From Hyposmocoma kahamanoa (lineage: Eukaryota > Arthropoda > Insecta > Lepidoptera > Cosmopterigidae), in contig NW_020654422.1 of assembly GCF_003589595.1 (NCBI RefSeq), positions 17,186,951 to 17,250,950 on the forward strand: 64,000 bases of DNA, written 5' to 3'. Shown here piece after piece: positions 43,480 to 54,139 of this stretch; position 1 is the first letter of the stretch; every line of letters starts with the position of its first letter. The translations under genes were made by a program, and so were the position numbers. Under the pieces are notes generated by a model. It was not told where the DNA came from, did not search any database, and was given only the letters and a program-made list of their open reading frames with translations.

Positions 43480-44525
43480 TGCACTCAACTACGGACGCAG
43501 AAAATGTGTGTTGTGAATTTAGTCGCTGCATATAACGGTTTAATTTTCAGTCACAAATTTTGATGGTATGTATAATTATCATTGAGTTTATTGTGTTTTC
43601 CGAGTGACTTGTACATACTTTAAAATTATAAACTCGAAAAAATAGTGGGTAATGTTATTAATTACACAAAATACTTGTAGGTAAAACATGACTATTACTA
43701 TTTGTTATTTGTTGAAGAATGTTGCAAGAGTACGTAATTGTGATTAATTATTATATAAAGTCACATAGGACTACGCTATTTAGTAAAACTGCGTAATGTC
43801 ATGGCATCAAAAATTTCTAATAATAATGTGCAAAAAAAGATTACATTATATTAATTTTAATGAATAGAAAAAAACAACTGTTTTTTTTATAAATAGTACT
43901 TCTAATTCCTTGAGTGAGTTTTTATTCTTTGACGCTTAATTATTGATATATTATTAATTATACATATATTTTTATAGCTTTATAATTTTACTTACATTAT
44001 TTTAAATTTAAATATGATTTCATAGTGAAATTTATGACAATTAATGAGTAACCATTGTAAATAATTGAGTAACATAATGTATTTGCATGCCATGACTTAT
44101 TGAAAACGAGTACGTGATGTATCTTATTATGACAAATAAATAAATTTTATTGATTGATGAATTTACACTCTGGAAACTCCTAGAGATTTGGTTTGGCCTT
44201 TACTTGCCACACACACAGACACATTATTAAACATATCTTTTTTGTCTGCACATTACAGAATCAAGCATGCCCATGTAAAAAAAATCACGTCTACTCTAAA
44301 GACGGTGCAGATATGTGTTGATAACTCGGTTGAGATTTAAAGAAGTTTAGAAAACACTGCCTGACGTCACCTACAGTAAGTTTCACCCTACGCATAAAGA
44401 TACAAGTTTACCATCAGACGTGCAGACGTACGGCGAGATATCATTACTACTATATATATATATATATCTTACTAGATTTATATTCTTTTCAAGATACTAA
44501 GCGCTTTTTGTCATCTTTAATATTA
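43480..44525. other. AT-rich, possible LINE 3' end
   Basis: TATCTTATTATGACAAATAA and ATTTTATTGATTGATGA at 44118-44162 resemble the AT-rich end of a LINE. Confidence 0.3.
44450..44467. repeat. TA microsatellite
   Basis: Short (TA)n run. Confidence 0.8.
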
Positions 44526-44622
44526 ACAGCAGTAGAGCTCCTTGTGAAAGAGTTCGTCTAGGGAAGTACTGCCGCCTTATCTACTTCTGCCGCCAGGGTA
44601 ACTCTACTTAAAGGGTAAGTGT
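44526..44622 (+). mobile_element. SINE-like family A, 5' fragment
   Basis: AGCAGTAGAGCTCCTTGTGA, AGAGTTCGTCTAGGGAAGTA and CTTCTGCCGCCAGG, then loses similarity. Confidence 0.6.
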
Positions 44623-44995
44623 TAAATTTAGGTACGAGGAAATGCAATGCACGCAGGTGTGCCTTGTACGTTGATCGTGTTGAGATGATGGATAAGAGAG
44701 CATTGGATTTACAATTTTGCTTATATATTACAGCAAGGCCCTTTGGCGCCTTGGATACACATTATGGATTATTTGACTAGCGCCATCTAGCGAGCGGCTA
44801 CAGAACTGGGTGGTTGTCTAGTTTACGAGATATAAACAAATATATAAACGCGTAAATAATTCTGATCGAAACAGGTTGGAGGTTTTATTACTACCCATTT
44901 ATTATAAATCGATACCTCCCACGTACATTCTTGTAAGCCACAAAATAGCATTTTGTACTTTTTAAATTAAATATAATATAATTAATATTACTACT

Positions 44996-45056
44996 GTTAC
45001 TTTAAAAAACAAAATGTAGTATTTACTAAATACTACATTTTGTTTTTTAAAGTAAC
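44996..45056. repeat. 61-bp palindrome, 30-bp perfect arms
   Basis: GTTACTTTAAAAAACAAAAT then GTAGTATTTA at 44996-45025, one central C, and the exact complement at 45027-45056. It can extrude as a near loopless cruciform. Confidence 0.85.
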
Positions 45057-45237
45057 TTACACGTGAGGTATCGAAAAATTCTCGCATAAATCAACTTGTA
45101 CATTTTAGTATGTTACATGAATTTTTTCGTAAATTCCTTATCAAATTATAAAATCACATACAAATACAACCTTAATTATGTTATTCAAATATTTCATTTA
45201 CACTACAGTATGTTTTTCTTTCTACCTTGTGTATCAC

Positions 45238-45283
45238 GCAAACTTAATAGTTTGCCTGATGCAAACTTAATAGTTTGCCTGAT
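45238..45283 (+). repeat. Two exact 23-bp direct repeats
   Basis: GCAAACTTAATAGTTTGCCT plus GAT at 45238-45260 and 45261-45283. Each unit is itself palindromic (GCAAACT.AATAGTTTGC). Confidence 0.8.
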
Positions 45284-45694
45284 ACACGAGGTATCGATTT
45301 ATAGTAAAGTGTTTAATCACTTTAGAGGAATGCTTCCATTTTTTTCTGTGCCTACAAACATAAACCCGTGAGCTGCGAAATCAAACATGATTGCGACATA
45401 CTAATCTATACTGGGTTATTTACGCTTTAAAAATACTGACGTCGCAAGACTTATATTAATAACAACATAAAACAAGAACTTTTGTTCCATGACTTTACAA
45501 AACACTTTCTCTGATACATTTTACATGTGTATTGGGTAGAGTTCAAAGTTCAAACGTGCAAGCGTACTCTCCGACGCCCCTCACGCTCGCTTCTTTGTTT
45601 CGCACCACACTGAGTTATGACTTTGGCGCGATCTTTTTCAATACTGTTATTTTTGTAGGAAAGTAAAATCTGACAAACTATTTAGTAAAATAAC

Positions 45695-45957
45695 AAAAGC
45701 TGTAAAGTTACCTAACTGAGTGACGAAATACTTTCATAGATTTCTCATAGATGGCGCTGCGGCCAAAAGTCGTTGAAAACCAAATACAAAGATTCGACAA
45801 AACAAGCACATAGAATCGTAAGGTCCACTGGTTCGTTCCGTGCTTATTTGGCATAGCGTCTGACACGGTTTGCCAAAAGATGTCGGTTCGAATCCGGCCG
45901 GATCGAAGGAATTTTTTCTAAGTGTTCGATCTTAGTATTAACAATTATAACAAAAGT
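45695..45957 (+). mobile_element. tRNA-derived SINE, family C
   Basis: AAAGCTGTAAAGTTACCTAA, TCATAGATTTCTCATAGATG, AAGATGTCGGTTCGAATCCG and GCCGGATCGAAGGAATTTTT. Its 3' neighbour (45955-46012) matches 5360-5425. Confidence 0.7.
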
Positions 45958-46240
45958 TGTTGTTTATGATGTTAGTAATACAGTCCTGAGAGATTGTTAG
46001 TATTTTACATCAAATGCAATACCGACATGCAACGATTAGCGGGGAACATTCACACTTAGTTACGACAAAAATACCGGATACGACAGCTAGTGAAAACGGG
46101 CGGTATGACACCATAGAGTATAATGCACTTCCTCCGGTGTCGGATAGAGGTGGGTACTTAGCGGCTTTAATGTTCCCTGAAGGCGGTCGAAAAGTTTTAT
46201 CACGTTTTTGGTACATGTTACGACTTGTTTGTGTGACGTA
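45958..46240. repeat. Repeat segment open on both strands
   Basis: After the 5360-like stretch, 46010-46241 is open on both strands (68 and 75 codons) with higher GC. Not recognised as a protein; probably part of a mobile element next to the family C SINE. Confidence 0.35.
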
Positions 46241-46277
46241 ATATTATGGACAAACAAATGCTTTTGTAGCGTGTTAG

Positions 46278-46490
46278 TGCTGATCGACTTGGTTTCATGT
46301 AAGAATCATTCCATTGTGTTGGAAGAAAAAAATCGGGACAGTTGAAGTTGGTCAAATTTAATTTCATACAAAATGAATATATATGACAATTTTTTTTTAA
46401 TGCTGAGAGACTTAGTTTCATGTGAAGATTATTTTATTGTTAGGAGGAAAAAATCGGGACAGCAGTAGTTAGTCAAATTTAATAAAAACT
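46278..46490 (+). repeat. Tandem duplication, 123-bp period
   Basis: TGCTGATCGACTTGGTTTCA at 46278 and TGCTGAGAGACTTAGTTTCA at 46401. Both continue to AAAATCGGGACAG and AGT.GTCAAATTTAAT. The second copy is truncated. Confidence 0.65.
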
Positions 46491-46494
46491 TTAA

Positions 46495-47650
46495 AAAAAA
46501 ACGCACTGTATAGTACTTGCATTCCGAATTGAAATTGTACTCAGTTATTGCATTTAAAGAAACTCAGCGAAAAACAGCAGTTAGATACGCTTTATTGTAT
46601 ATAAAGCAATAATAGTGGAAAGATGTAATGTATGCACCGGCCACCATAACAATTACCTGAGCCCAAATTAGAGAGTTCCCTTTAATATGAGTTACAAAAT
46701 TAACCCCGAAGCATTACTTAGAACACCCAGACCGAAATCTGGGAACACCTCATCTATAGTCTATTTCGTATAGGTCGGCTCCTGTGACATCTCCAATTTT
46801 TACGTTCCACGCATATATATATATTTACATATTTTTAACTAATCTCTCAACCAGGTTACAAAAAGAAACAGTAAATTTGTAATAATGTACCAAAAACAAA
46901 CAATATTTGTTGCAGTTGTAATTTTAAGTAAACATTTCAGCATACTAAGTAGATACAAAATGAAATGATAAAGATAAAATAACTTACCCTCAACTACTTG
47001 ACGCGTACAACGGATTATATTATCAATATATTATAGATATTTATCCAAAGAGATTTACACTATATAATCGATAAATCGAAACTGCTATCGCGTATCTCGC
47101 GTCAATACGAAAGCATACAAGGTATATGAGAGTCGTTTTCTTTTGATTTTAGCTTTACTTGGTGTTTTTGGAGTAGGTAATTGTTCAAATTTCGAGTCGT
47201 TGCTGTTGATTTTTTTATTTATTGTGTAGTTTTTGGTAACTTAATAACATAATAATTGAATCTTTTTTATTTTATTTTATTTATTGCTTGTTCTTAAATT
47301 ATTTTCTGTAAATCAATTCTCGCTTCGATACAAATTATCTCGATAAGATATTTAAATCGATATTTTTCAATCGACTTTACACCACTACATCTCTAGAAAC
47401 TTCAAATCTCGTCACCGGAATCATGCTATGTGTAATGAACTGGTAGCGCCCACAATACTAACCTCTGGGCGTCCGTAGTTGTCCTTAAATCAACCACTGA
47501 CCACACTGACCATACTGACCACTGACGAAGTACCAAAACACTATTCAATCATGATAGTGGATGGTCGGTCTCCTTCTGCTGGAAAACAGTGATAAGTACT
47601 ATGTCAGTGGTCAGTGTGGACGAGGCTTTGGAAAGTAACGTTGTTAGTAG
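46495..47650. other. No gene recognised
   Basis: CCACACTGACC near 47505 and GTCAGTGGTCAGTGTGG at 47602-47618 form an inverted pair. Confidence 0.35.
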
Positions 47651-47664
47651 TGTGCAATCCTGCG

Positions 47665-47684
47665 ATATATATATATATATATAT
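47665..47684. repeat. TA microsatellite
   Basis: (AT)10 next to the family A SINE in repeat J copy 3. Confidence 0.8.
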
Positions 47685-47691
47685 GACTTTT

Positions 47692-47775
47692 TTATAATAT
47701 CAAGTGACGGGACGAACAAATCGTGTGCCTGATGGTAAGCTACACGCCTGTCCATAACAGTTGCAGTGTCACTTT
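47692..47775 (-). mobile_element. SINE-like family A, 3' fragment
   Basis: TATAATATCAAGTGACGGGA, ATCGTGTGCCTGATGGTAAG and CCATAACAGTTGCAGTGTCA. Inserted in repeat J, beside a TA microsatellite. Confidence 0.65.
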
Positions 47776-47955
47776 AACAAGAATGAAGCAAACAAGGATA
47801 GTTGCTCGCCGACAGCGCCTTCACCCGCACCCGTACTCAATGACCGAACTGTCAGGGCTTTGACGAGCAGTTTCCATTGGGAATCTCATGATAAAGGCGA
47901 GGTCTTTGAAGACGAGCCTAGATTTTAGGTAGTGAAGTGTGGGTTTGTTAATAGT
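47775..47955 (+). repeat. Dispersed repeat J, copy 3 (partial)
   Basis: GGATAGTTGCT, TGACCGAACTGTCAGGGCTT, CTCATGATAAAGG and GAGCCTAGATTTTAGG.AGTGA match copies 1 and 2. The GTGCAATCCTGCG at 47652-47664 matches J further 5', so the family A SINE at 47692-47775 is inserted in it. Confidence 0.65.
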
Positions 47956-47959
47956 TACT

Positions 47960-48760
47960 ACGTAATTATATACATCACTCTCATACAAAATTGAAAATAC
48001 CCACGCTATAATAGCCTACTAAATTTGACTAATAACATCAGGCGCTCTTTATGAGGAAAAAGGAACCTAAGCACGCGCTCAGAGAGGTGGAAATAACGTT
48101 GCCCACTGTGTGCAGTCGTCCGGAGCCGAATGCTCATAAATGAAAGATTTGTTTAAGTGCTTGCGCCGACGTCGGCGCACTCAGAGGTAGGTACTAATCA
48201 CGTAACCTTGAGCGAGCTCAGGTAATAGTAAAGACTAAAGATTGTATGAGTTTTGGATGTTCATTGAAAACTGGCATTAGTTTCGAACTGCACACTCCCG
48301 GAGATTCTTTTGCTTTCTTAGCAACTTTTTGTATAATAAAATAATAATAAGTTAATAAGAAAACCGTAAAATGGAAAAAAAAAACTACAATGACATTGAA
48401 AATTTAATATCTAATGTTACGTAATATATAATAGTTAAGGTGCTAGTCAACGTTATTAAGTATTCTTGTTTTATTATTATATATTGTTATTGAACAAAAT
48501 ATGTTAATAATTAATCAAGTTACATTTACCGATTTGGATACCTCAAATACAAGTAAACAAATTAAAGTTCGTACAAACATCCAAACATTTCACTTTTTGC
48601 AATAGTCTGGCGCATATACCATGTAAATAAAAGGCTATTTATTTATGAGATTCATGTATTTAGGTTACAGATTTTTATACAGAATACATTTATCTATTTT
48701 TATTGGCATTATGTATTTACATAAAATTAGAATATTTATTGTACAGAAGGTTTTAAGTAG
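47960..48760. other. No gene recognised
   Basis: Contains the 18-bp palindrome at 48162. Confidence 0.4.
48162..48179. repeat. 18-bp perfect palindrome
   Basis: TGCGCCGACGTCGGCGCA in an AT-rich context. Could be a protein-binding site; no evidence of one. Confidence 0.5.
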
Positions 48761-48765
48761 ATATC

Positions 48766-49055
48766 GTCGGGGATAGTGCAAGTACGCGTAGAGTAACTAC
48801 GTATTAGACTCATAATCAAATGACTATGAGTCCCCATTTCGGTAATTTAGTGACCAAATCAAATACGCGTAAATGGCAACCAAATTAGCGTGATTTACGG
48901 GAATCTATTGTTATCAGTCCGTAGACAACATAAATTAATGCGTACTATGCAAAAATGAAAGTAATAACGTTGAATCCCTCTCCTGTGACATTTGGTTTGG
49001 TGCCAATACGCGCTTTTTACCAATACTACATACACGGATTTGCACTATCCCCGAC
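48766..49055. mobile_element. MITE with 16-bp TIRs
   Basis: GTCGGGGATAGTGCAA at 48766-48781 and exact complement at 49040-49055. Similarity extends inward (CGCGTA.AGTA against CCGTGTATGTAGTATTGG). Non-coding. Confidence 0.6.
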
Positions 49056-49189
49056 AATATCGTCTAATAATTATATATCGACATATTATAATAATCGATA
49101 AGCGTAAATCGTCAATTTTTTTTAATAACAAAACGATGCCTTTCTTTTTCAAAGTCGTATCTTATACGGAGTGATTATTCAGTTGATTT

Positions 49190-49375
49190 CAAAACTTTCT
49201 ATTTATTTGAAATTTTTTATCAAGGATGTTAATTTCTATGCATTACTTTAAGAATAGGTGAAAGCCAGTGTGTGAATATGAAGGAAATGTGAAAACAGCA
49301 TGCTAAATTTGTATATACAATCAATTTTTTTTTAGTAACTGTGCTTTAAGATATGAGCTTGAGAAAGTACGGCGA
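49190..49375. mobile_element. Divergent relative of the 181-bp MITE
   Basis: AACTTTCTATTTATTTGAAA, ATGCATTACTTTAAGAATAG, GTGTGTGAATATGAAGGAAA and GAGCTTGAGAAAGTACGGCG match 52072-52240. The left TIR is lost. Confidence 0.55.
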
Positions 49376-49379
49376 CAAA

Positions 49380-50510
49380 ATTGTGTCCGTATCCGTGCCC
49401 ATGGCTGTGTGTGCAGGCGTGTGTGTGGGTTTTAAGCACGAATATTATGAATAGCTTCCGAACGACAGGAACTCCTGGCACATAATTCTAATAGATGGGC
49501 TAATAAATCAGTACTGTAACATATTCCCTACATCGAAAGAGTACACTTTTAATAATGTAAACGCAGCGGAGGCGCCGCAGGGCATCGGTGATACAGACCC
49601 GGGAAAACAGGCCCTTAGTAAGTTCAACTGTTAAACCTTCGCCCCAGGCCAACTACACAATCCAAGTTATGGTCTTTAATAATTCCTATCCACCGCTTGT
49701 GGGTTCACGCGATAAAATTTTAAAAGTAAAATTGTTATTGTCAGTCTTTGTGCTTGAATAGTTTTCAGTTTGTGATAACAAAAATATACATAGCACTTAC
49801 GTGTGTGTATGTACTTTAAATGACATCTTCATATAATAATATCACTAACGCTCGCAAGAATTCATTTAACAGAGAGAAACAATGCCAAGGTAATTTCCTT
49901 TCCATACGATTCCAAGGAAACAAAACGATCGCGTTGAGAATGAGGCCCAAATGTAGAAGTATTTTTTACAAAAATCACCGTCAGATCCTCAAGCGTAGAG
50001 ATTACGTAATGTCGACGTTTATCCTTGCTTATATTTATAAATTCGCGGAAATAAAAAAGGTACAAGTAAATAAAATAAGCAAGGGAAAAATGACAAATGC
50101 AAACATTGGGCTCCTTAATTAGGGGCGCATTAAAGTTAAGAGCTGAATTAATTTGTGCTGGGACAATTTTCAATGGTTGTCGTAATCTTTCCTAAGCAAT
50201 GTTACTGTTGGACGGCCTCCAGAACAATATTTGCCTCTAGAATAACAGCTAAGTGGTAAGTTACATTTTGCATTTTGTCAGTCTAGATTTGGAGTGAATT
50301 TTCACTTTGTATGTCGGTCAAACAGTCACAATAAGAACGAATTACTCCAGTATATATATATCATCCAAGACAAAATCTATGGAAACGAAGTGTCGGTAAG
50401 AGGCGGCACACTTGGTTAAAGAATTTGTGGGAATGGATCAGTAACGCCTCGCTCTTAGAGCGGCAGCCTGTAAAGTAAGTATTGCCAGCGCCTTCAGCGT
50501 ACCTGCCAGT
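49380..50510. other. No supported gene
   Basis: Overlapping 100- and 103-codon frames on opposite strands (49820-50173) have no recognised motif. Confidence 0.35.
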
Positions 50511-50512
50511 AC

Positions 50513-50925
50513 TTTTGTGAAGAAAATCTTACAAAGATTTCGTACAGATGAAATTACAGGCACATGGGACTTGACAACTTATGTCTCAGGGTGACGGGCG
50601 CAGTGGCAGTGCCCCTTAGATCTTTGCGATTTAAAGCTCTGAGTGGCATTGCAACTGTTATGGACAGGCGTGTAGCTTACCATCAGGCGCACGACTTGTT
50701 ATTCCCGTCACGTGATATTATATTAAAAAAATGGCGCTACGGCAAAAAAGTCGTTAAAAAACTAAGATCTGTAACAAGCACATCGAAAAATATGTAAGGT
50801 CTGATGATTCGTTCCATAGCTCAGTTAGGACAGCTTCAGTCACGGTATGCTGAAGGCGCTGGTGCGAATCCAGCCGGAGTTTGATCTCGGAGTATGTATG
50901 TAATAAAATTATAACAATTTTAAAT
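50513..50925 (+). mobile_element. tRNA-derived SINE, family C, split by family A
   Basis: 5' part TTTTGTGAAGAAAATCTTAC to TTTCGTACAGATG at 50513-50546. 3' part ATGGCGCTACGGCAAAAAAG, TTCCATAGCTCAGTTAGGAC and GCGAATCCAGCCGGAG to about 50925. The family A insert fills 50546-50730. Confidence 0.7.
50546..50730 (+). mobile_element. SINE-like family A inside a C-family SINE
   Basis: Begins AGATGAAATTACAGGCACAT and ends CACGTGATATTATATTAAAA. The C-family SINE breaks at TACAGATG and resumes at ATGGCGCTACGG, leaving a short repeated ATG at the junctions. Confidence 0.7.
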
Positions 50926-50944
50926 TTGTTTACACAAAGCACCC

Positions 50945-51160
50945 TATCGATTCCATGCAAGCTGCTCAGGTCGTGGTAATGCGGTTTCCACTCCAAACCA
51001 AGCTTGTATACCTAATGCGGTTATCGGTTTTGCGACAGACGTGGCTAGCCCACTGCCATTTAAGCCTGCTAATCCTTACATGTATGTAACTTACTTTAGT
51101 TCTTCGACGGGTCACTTCATTTCGAATATTGTCTCTAAGAAGAACTTCCATCATAGGTCG
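50945..51160 (-). pseudogene. LINE reverse transcriptase C-terminal remnant
   Basis: The minus strand reads LLRDNIRNEVTRRRTKVSYI, then RISRLKWQWASHVCRKTDNR and a shifted W.P segment. This is the RIxxLKWQWAGHxxRRxDNRW motif of RTE/Jockey-type LINEs. Same family as 59215-59525. Confidence 0.65.
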
Positions 51161-51164
51161 TGGA

Positions 51165-51805
51165 AAAGTCTCATGTTAGAGCAGGTTAGGTTAGGTTAGT
51201 GATATTACTTTCGGGTCTGAGTGCAAGCTACGCTTTGCGGTATTTTCGGTGAAAATGTATTGTTGTAAACAACAATAGATTGATCCTTCTGGATCCCAAT
51301 ATTGGCTTCCATAATTCAATTGGTTCATATCGTTATTGATGTACAGTACTTTCTGGTATTCAGTGTTTGCCAAATTCACAAAAGACACGGTTCTAAGAAC
51401 ACTTAAAAGCATTCCCAAATTTCCGGAGAAAATGAAATTTTAAATGGAAAATTCGGAACGCATATATTTCTTTCGAGGAAATTACTTAATAATGCAGGTC
51501 TCTATTTGACTGTTGGTAGGCAAATTCACCGCGAAAAGGTCGGGATGTCCCTTCACGGCTTAATTTAAAAAAGCCGTGAGATTGCCGGATCTTTATGTAC
51601 TGTTTGTGAATTCGACCGACGATGTTTCAACCCTTCAATGCTCGCAAGCACCTATAATATAAAATGTTATTTCGGGTGCGACCCGCCGTCTTCTACTTAT
51701 GGTTGGATGACGGAAACTGTTGTGTTTATAGGAACAATATCGTCATGTTTTAGCAGTTTGAAATCTCGTGAAATGTTTTGGGTATCGGTGTCACTTTTGT
51801 ACTTT
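51165..51805. other. No gene recognised
   Basis: GGTTAGGTTAGGTTAG at 51184-51199 is a short telomere-like motif. Confidence 0.4.
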
Positions 51806-51809
51806 GTTA

Positions 51810-52053
51810 AAGGCAATAAGAAAAACACACAATGCTGGTCACGAGTCTTCTCTCAGGCGAGGGTTTACGCCATAGGTTGCCACGATGGCCCAATGCGGGG
51901 ACTTCACACGATGTTTTCCTCCAGCGTTAATTTGAAATTTACCATGAGCTTTTCATGGCAAATTTCAAATTAAATAATGTCAATTCCGAAAACTCCAGAG
52001 GTGCGAGGCCGGATTTTAACTCACGGCCTCTGTTTGAGAGATCAAAATATCCA
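51810..52053 (-). mobile_element. Family F SINE with internal hairpin
   Basis: The minus strand reads ACAGAGGCCGTGAGTTAAAA (head), CGCACCTCTGGAGTTTTCGG, GTGTGAAGTCCCCGCATTGG and CCTCGCCTGAGAGAAGACTC. A 21-bp inverted repeat occupies the middle (51927-51973). The 111-aa plus frame is antisense. Confidence 0.6.
51927..51973. repeat. Hairpin in family F SINE
   Basis: TTAATTTGAAATTTACCATG plus A at 51927-51947 and its complement at 51953-51973 with one mismatch, loop of 5. Confidence 0.7.
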
Positions 52054-52054
52054 T

Positions 52055-52235
52055 GCCTTACTTTCTCAAACTGGTAAAACTTTCTATTTATTTTAAATTT
52101 CTTATCAAGGGTGTTAATTTAAATGCATTACTTTAAGAACAGGTAAAAACTAGTGTGTAAATATGTAGGAAATGTGATCTGAAATCAGCTTGCAAACTTT
52201 GTGCATATGTTAATATGAGTTTGAGAAAGTAAGGC
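52055..52235. mobile_element. 181-bp MITE with 18-bp TIRs
   Basis: GCCTTACTTTCTCAAACT at 52055-52072 and exact complement at 52218-52235. The body (CTATTTATTTTAAATTTCTT, ATGCATTACTTTAAGAA) matches 49190-49375. Confidence 0.6.
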
Positions 52236-52239
52236 GACG

Positions 52240-53055
52240 ATATGTTCCTTCGTCCCTGATGTATTTTTAGACCGATAACGAAAATTCGAACGACGAAATT
52301 CTTTTAAAAGTAAACAACAATAATGAGAACTTTATTCGATTCGCTCGCCAAATTTAGTTTCCCGAGCTTTACCGAGAGATGCGTAGAAATGTGAATTGTA
52401 ATTAAATCAAACACAAACTCGCTTCATGCGTCTGTTCTGACAACGTTCTGAGCATATTCAGCATGGATAATGTAGGTGCATAGCTTATCTACCTAACTTA
52501 CTACCAATGTTATTAGGCAAGATACCACTTATAAGCTTTTCTTGTCTGCACCTGTGCAATATTAATTGTTGTAACTCTCTCAATAAAGTTATTATATAAA
52601 TTCGCGTAACATGGTATATAGTTGTTTTCTTATAGGAGCGAAGGAGATTGTAATATTTCATTACCTATGGCAAGGGAACTCGACCATGGGCAGCTTCTGG
52701 CTCATCAAACCAAATACCAAACAGTGGAGCATCTTTAAATCAAGAAAAAAGGAGTTGCGCAGCTAGATTGTCGGATAAAATGGTCAGGCGTTCAGTTTGT
52801 TCAAAATATACATATTATGCCCTAATCAACCAATGTCATAAGGCAAACTGATTGTGTATATAGATTTTTCATGGCAAAGTACGATCTATTTATTTAGCTT
52901 TTACGTTTTAACTTAAATTAACATCCCCGACGCGCGGGCGAGCCTGGCTTGTGTTTGGTCTATCATATCATTAATGTACGTGAAAGCGTGGTAACTGGGC
53001 GGTCGACACGCGGCGGCCGCGCGAAACTTTCGCTGCGTGTAACTGGGCGCTTACC
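52240..53055. other. No gene recognised
   Basis: GC-rich patch at 52925-53050 with GTAACTGGGCG twice. Confidence 0.35.
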
Positions 53056-53059
53056 TGTA

Positions 53060-53325
53060 AGTTCTTTCTGAAAGAGTTCGTCCAGGGAAGTTCTGTCATT
53101 TTACCTATTTCTGCCTTCAAGTGGTGAGTGTTTTATTGACGCATTATTGTGTTCCAGTTTTGAAGGGTAAAGGTGCAGGTGAAATTACAGGCACATGGGT
53201 CTTGTCAACGTATGTTTCAGGATGACGGGCACTATGGCAGTGTTCCTCAGATCTTTGCGATAACTCGTGGCACCGCAACTGCTATGGCCGGGTGCGTCGT
53301 TTACCACCAGCTCAACTTGGTATCG
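53060..53325 (+). mobile_element. SINE-like family A copy
   Basis: TTCTTTCTGAAAGAGTTCGT, CCAGGGAAGTTCTGTC, TGAAATTACAGGCACATGGG, CTCAGATCTTTGCGATAACT and TTTACCACCAGCTC. Confidence 0.65.
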
Positions 53326-53476
53326 CAAAAAAAACATACATTAAGCACCTTTAATAACAGCAAGATAATTCGAAATTACCGACTAAACAGATTAAAAAAC
53401 AAAGGCGCTCTTTTTACTTCTGAACCAATATTCTATTGTCTATGGTATTCGATATTGAACTGAAAAATTTCATTAT

Positions 53477-53920
53477 AGGAAATGAAAACTATTTTTCCGG
53501 ATTTAAATCGCGTATATTTGTTTTTTCAAACGTCACGGTTGACACGGTTGGACCTGTAAAGGGCCCGAAAAAAATCAAATCGATTTAGTTGCAAAAAAAC
53601 ATGGTGGTCGAGATAATGATAGTAAGATACAACACTTTTCGCGAGAAAATACAGATAGGCATGCGATTGGCCGTCACATCTACGGTGCACGGTATGTTGA
53701 AATACAGTATAATTGCAAAAAATTCTAAAGTTATCTAACAATGAAATTTATACGAAAAAACAAAGACACATTATGCATTCCTTTATTTTTCCATACACGA
53801 TTAAACGTTTATTGATAGTGTAACATTTTAGAGCTATTCTTTAAAGGGCCCGAAACGTCGGTTTGTTTGAAAAAACAAATATACGCGATTTAAATCCGGA
53901 AAAATAGTTTTAATTTCCTA
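53477..53920. mobile_element. Foldback pair of a dispersed repeat (family H)
   Basis: 53477-53531 is the complement of 53865-53920 (TTTGAAAAAACAAATATACG, CGATTTAAATCCGGAAAAAT, AGTTTT.ATTTCCTA). A third copy is at 7990-8095 and a piece at 7713-7742. The 71-aa frame between them is unassigned. Confidence 0.6.
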
Positions 53921-54139
53921 TGTGTAACAATCGCGAAAACCTAAGAAATTTCATTATAGTATTGCATAAAGATGTATGAGTTTAAAAAAAATGTTGTATA
54001 TTTGCTAATTAAAAGAGTCTCATTAAACACGCCACGCCTTAAGATTAACGTCAGTATATTCGTGAAATGATTAAAATTAAAATGACTTTATTAAATAATA
54101 TCTCAAGATATTACAGGAAAAAGGTGTGACCATTTGGCA

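Larger units (their letters stand above)
44903..45303. mobile_element. Foldback MITE with nested palindromes
   Basis: Perfect 16-bp ends TATAAATCGATACCTC (44903-44918) and complement (45288-45303), possibly with TA target dinucleotides. Inside are a third GAGGTATCGA (45065-45074), a 61-bp near-perfect palindrome (44996-45056) and two 23-bp direct repeats (45238-45283). The 91-aa frame here is not supported as a gene. Confidence 0.6.

Noticed and set aside
51638..51973. 111-codon plus-strand frame
   Set aside because: The second half is antisense to a family F SINE.
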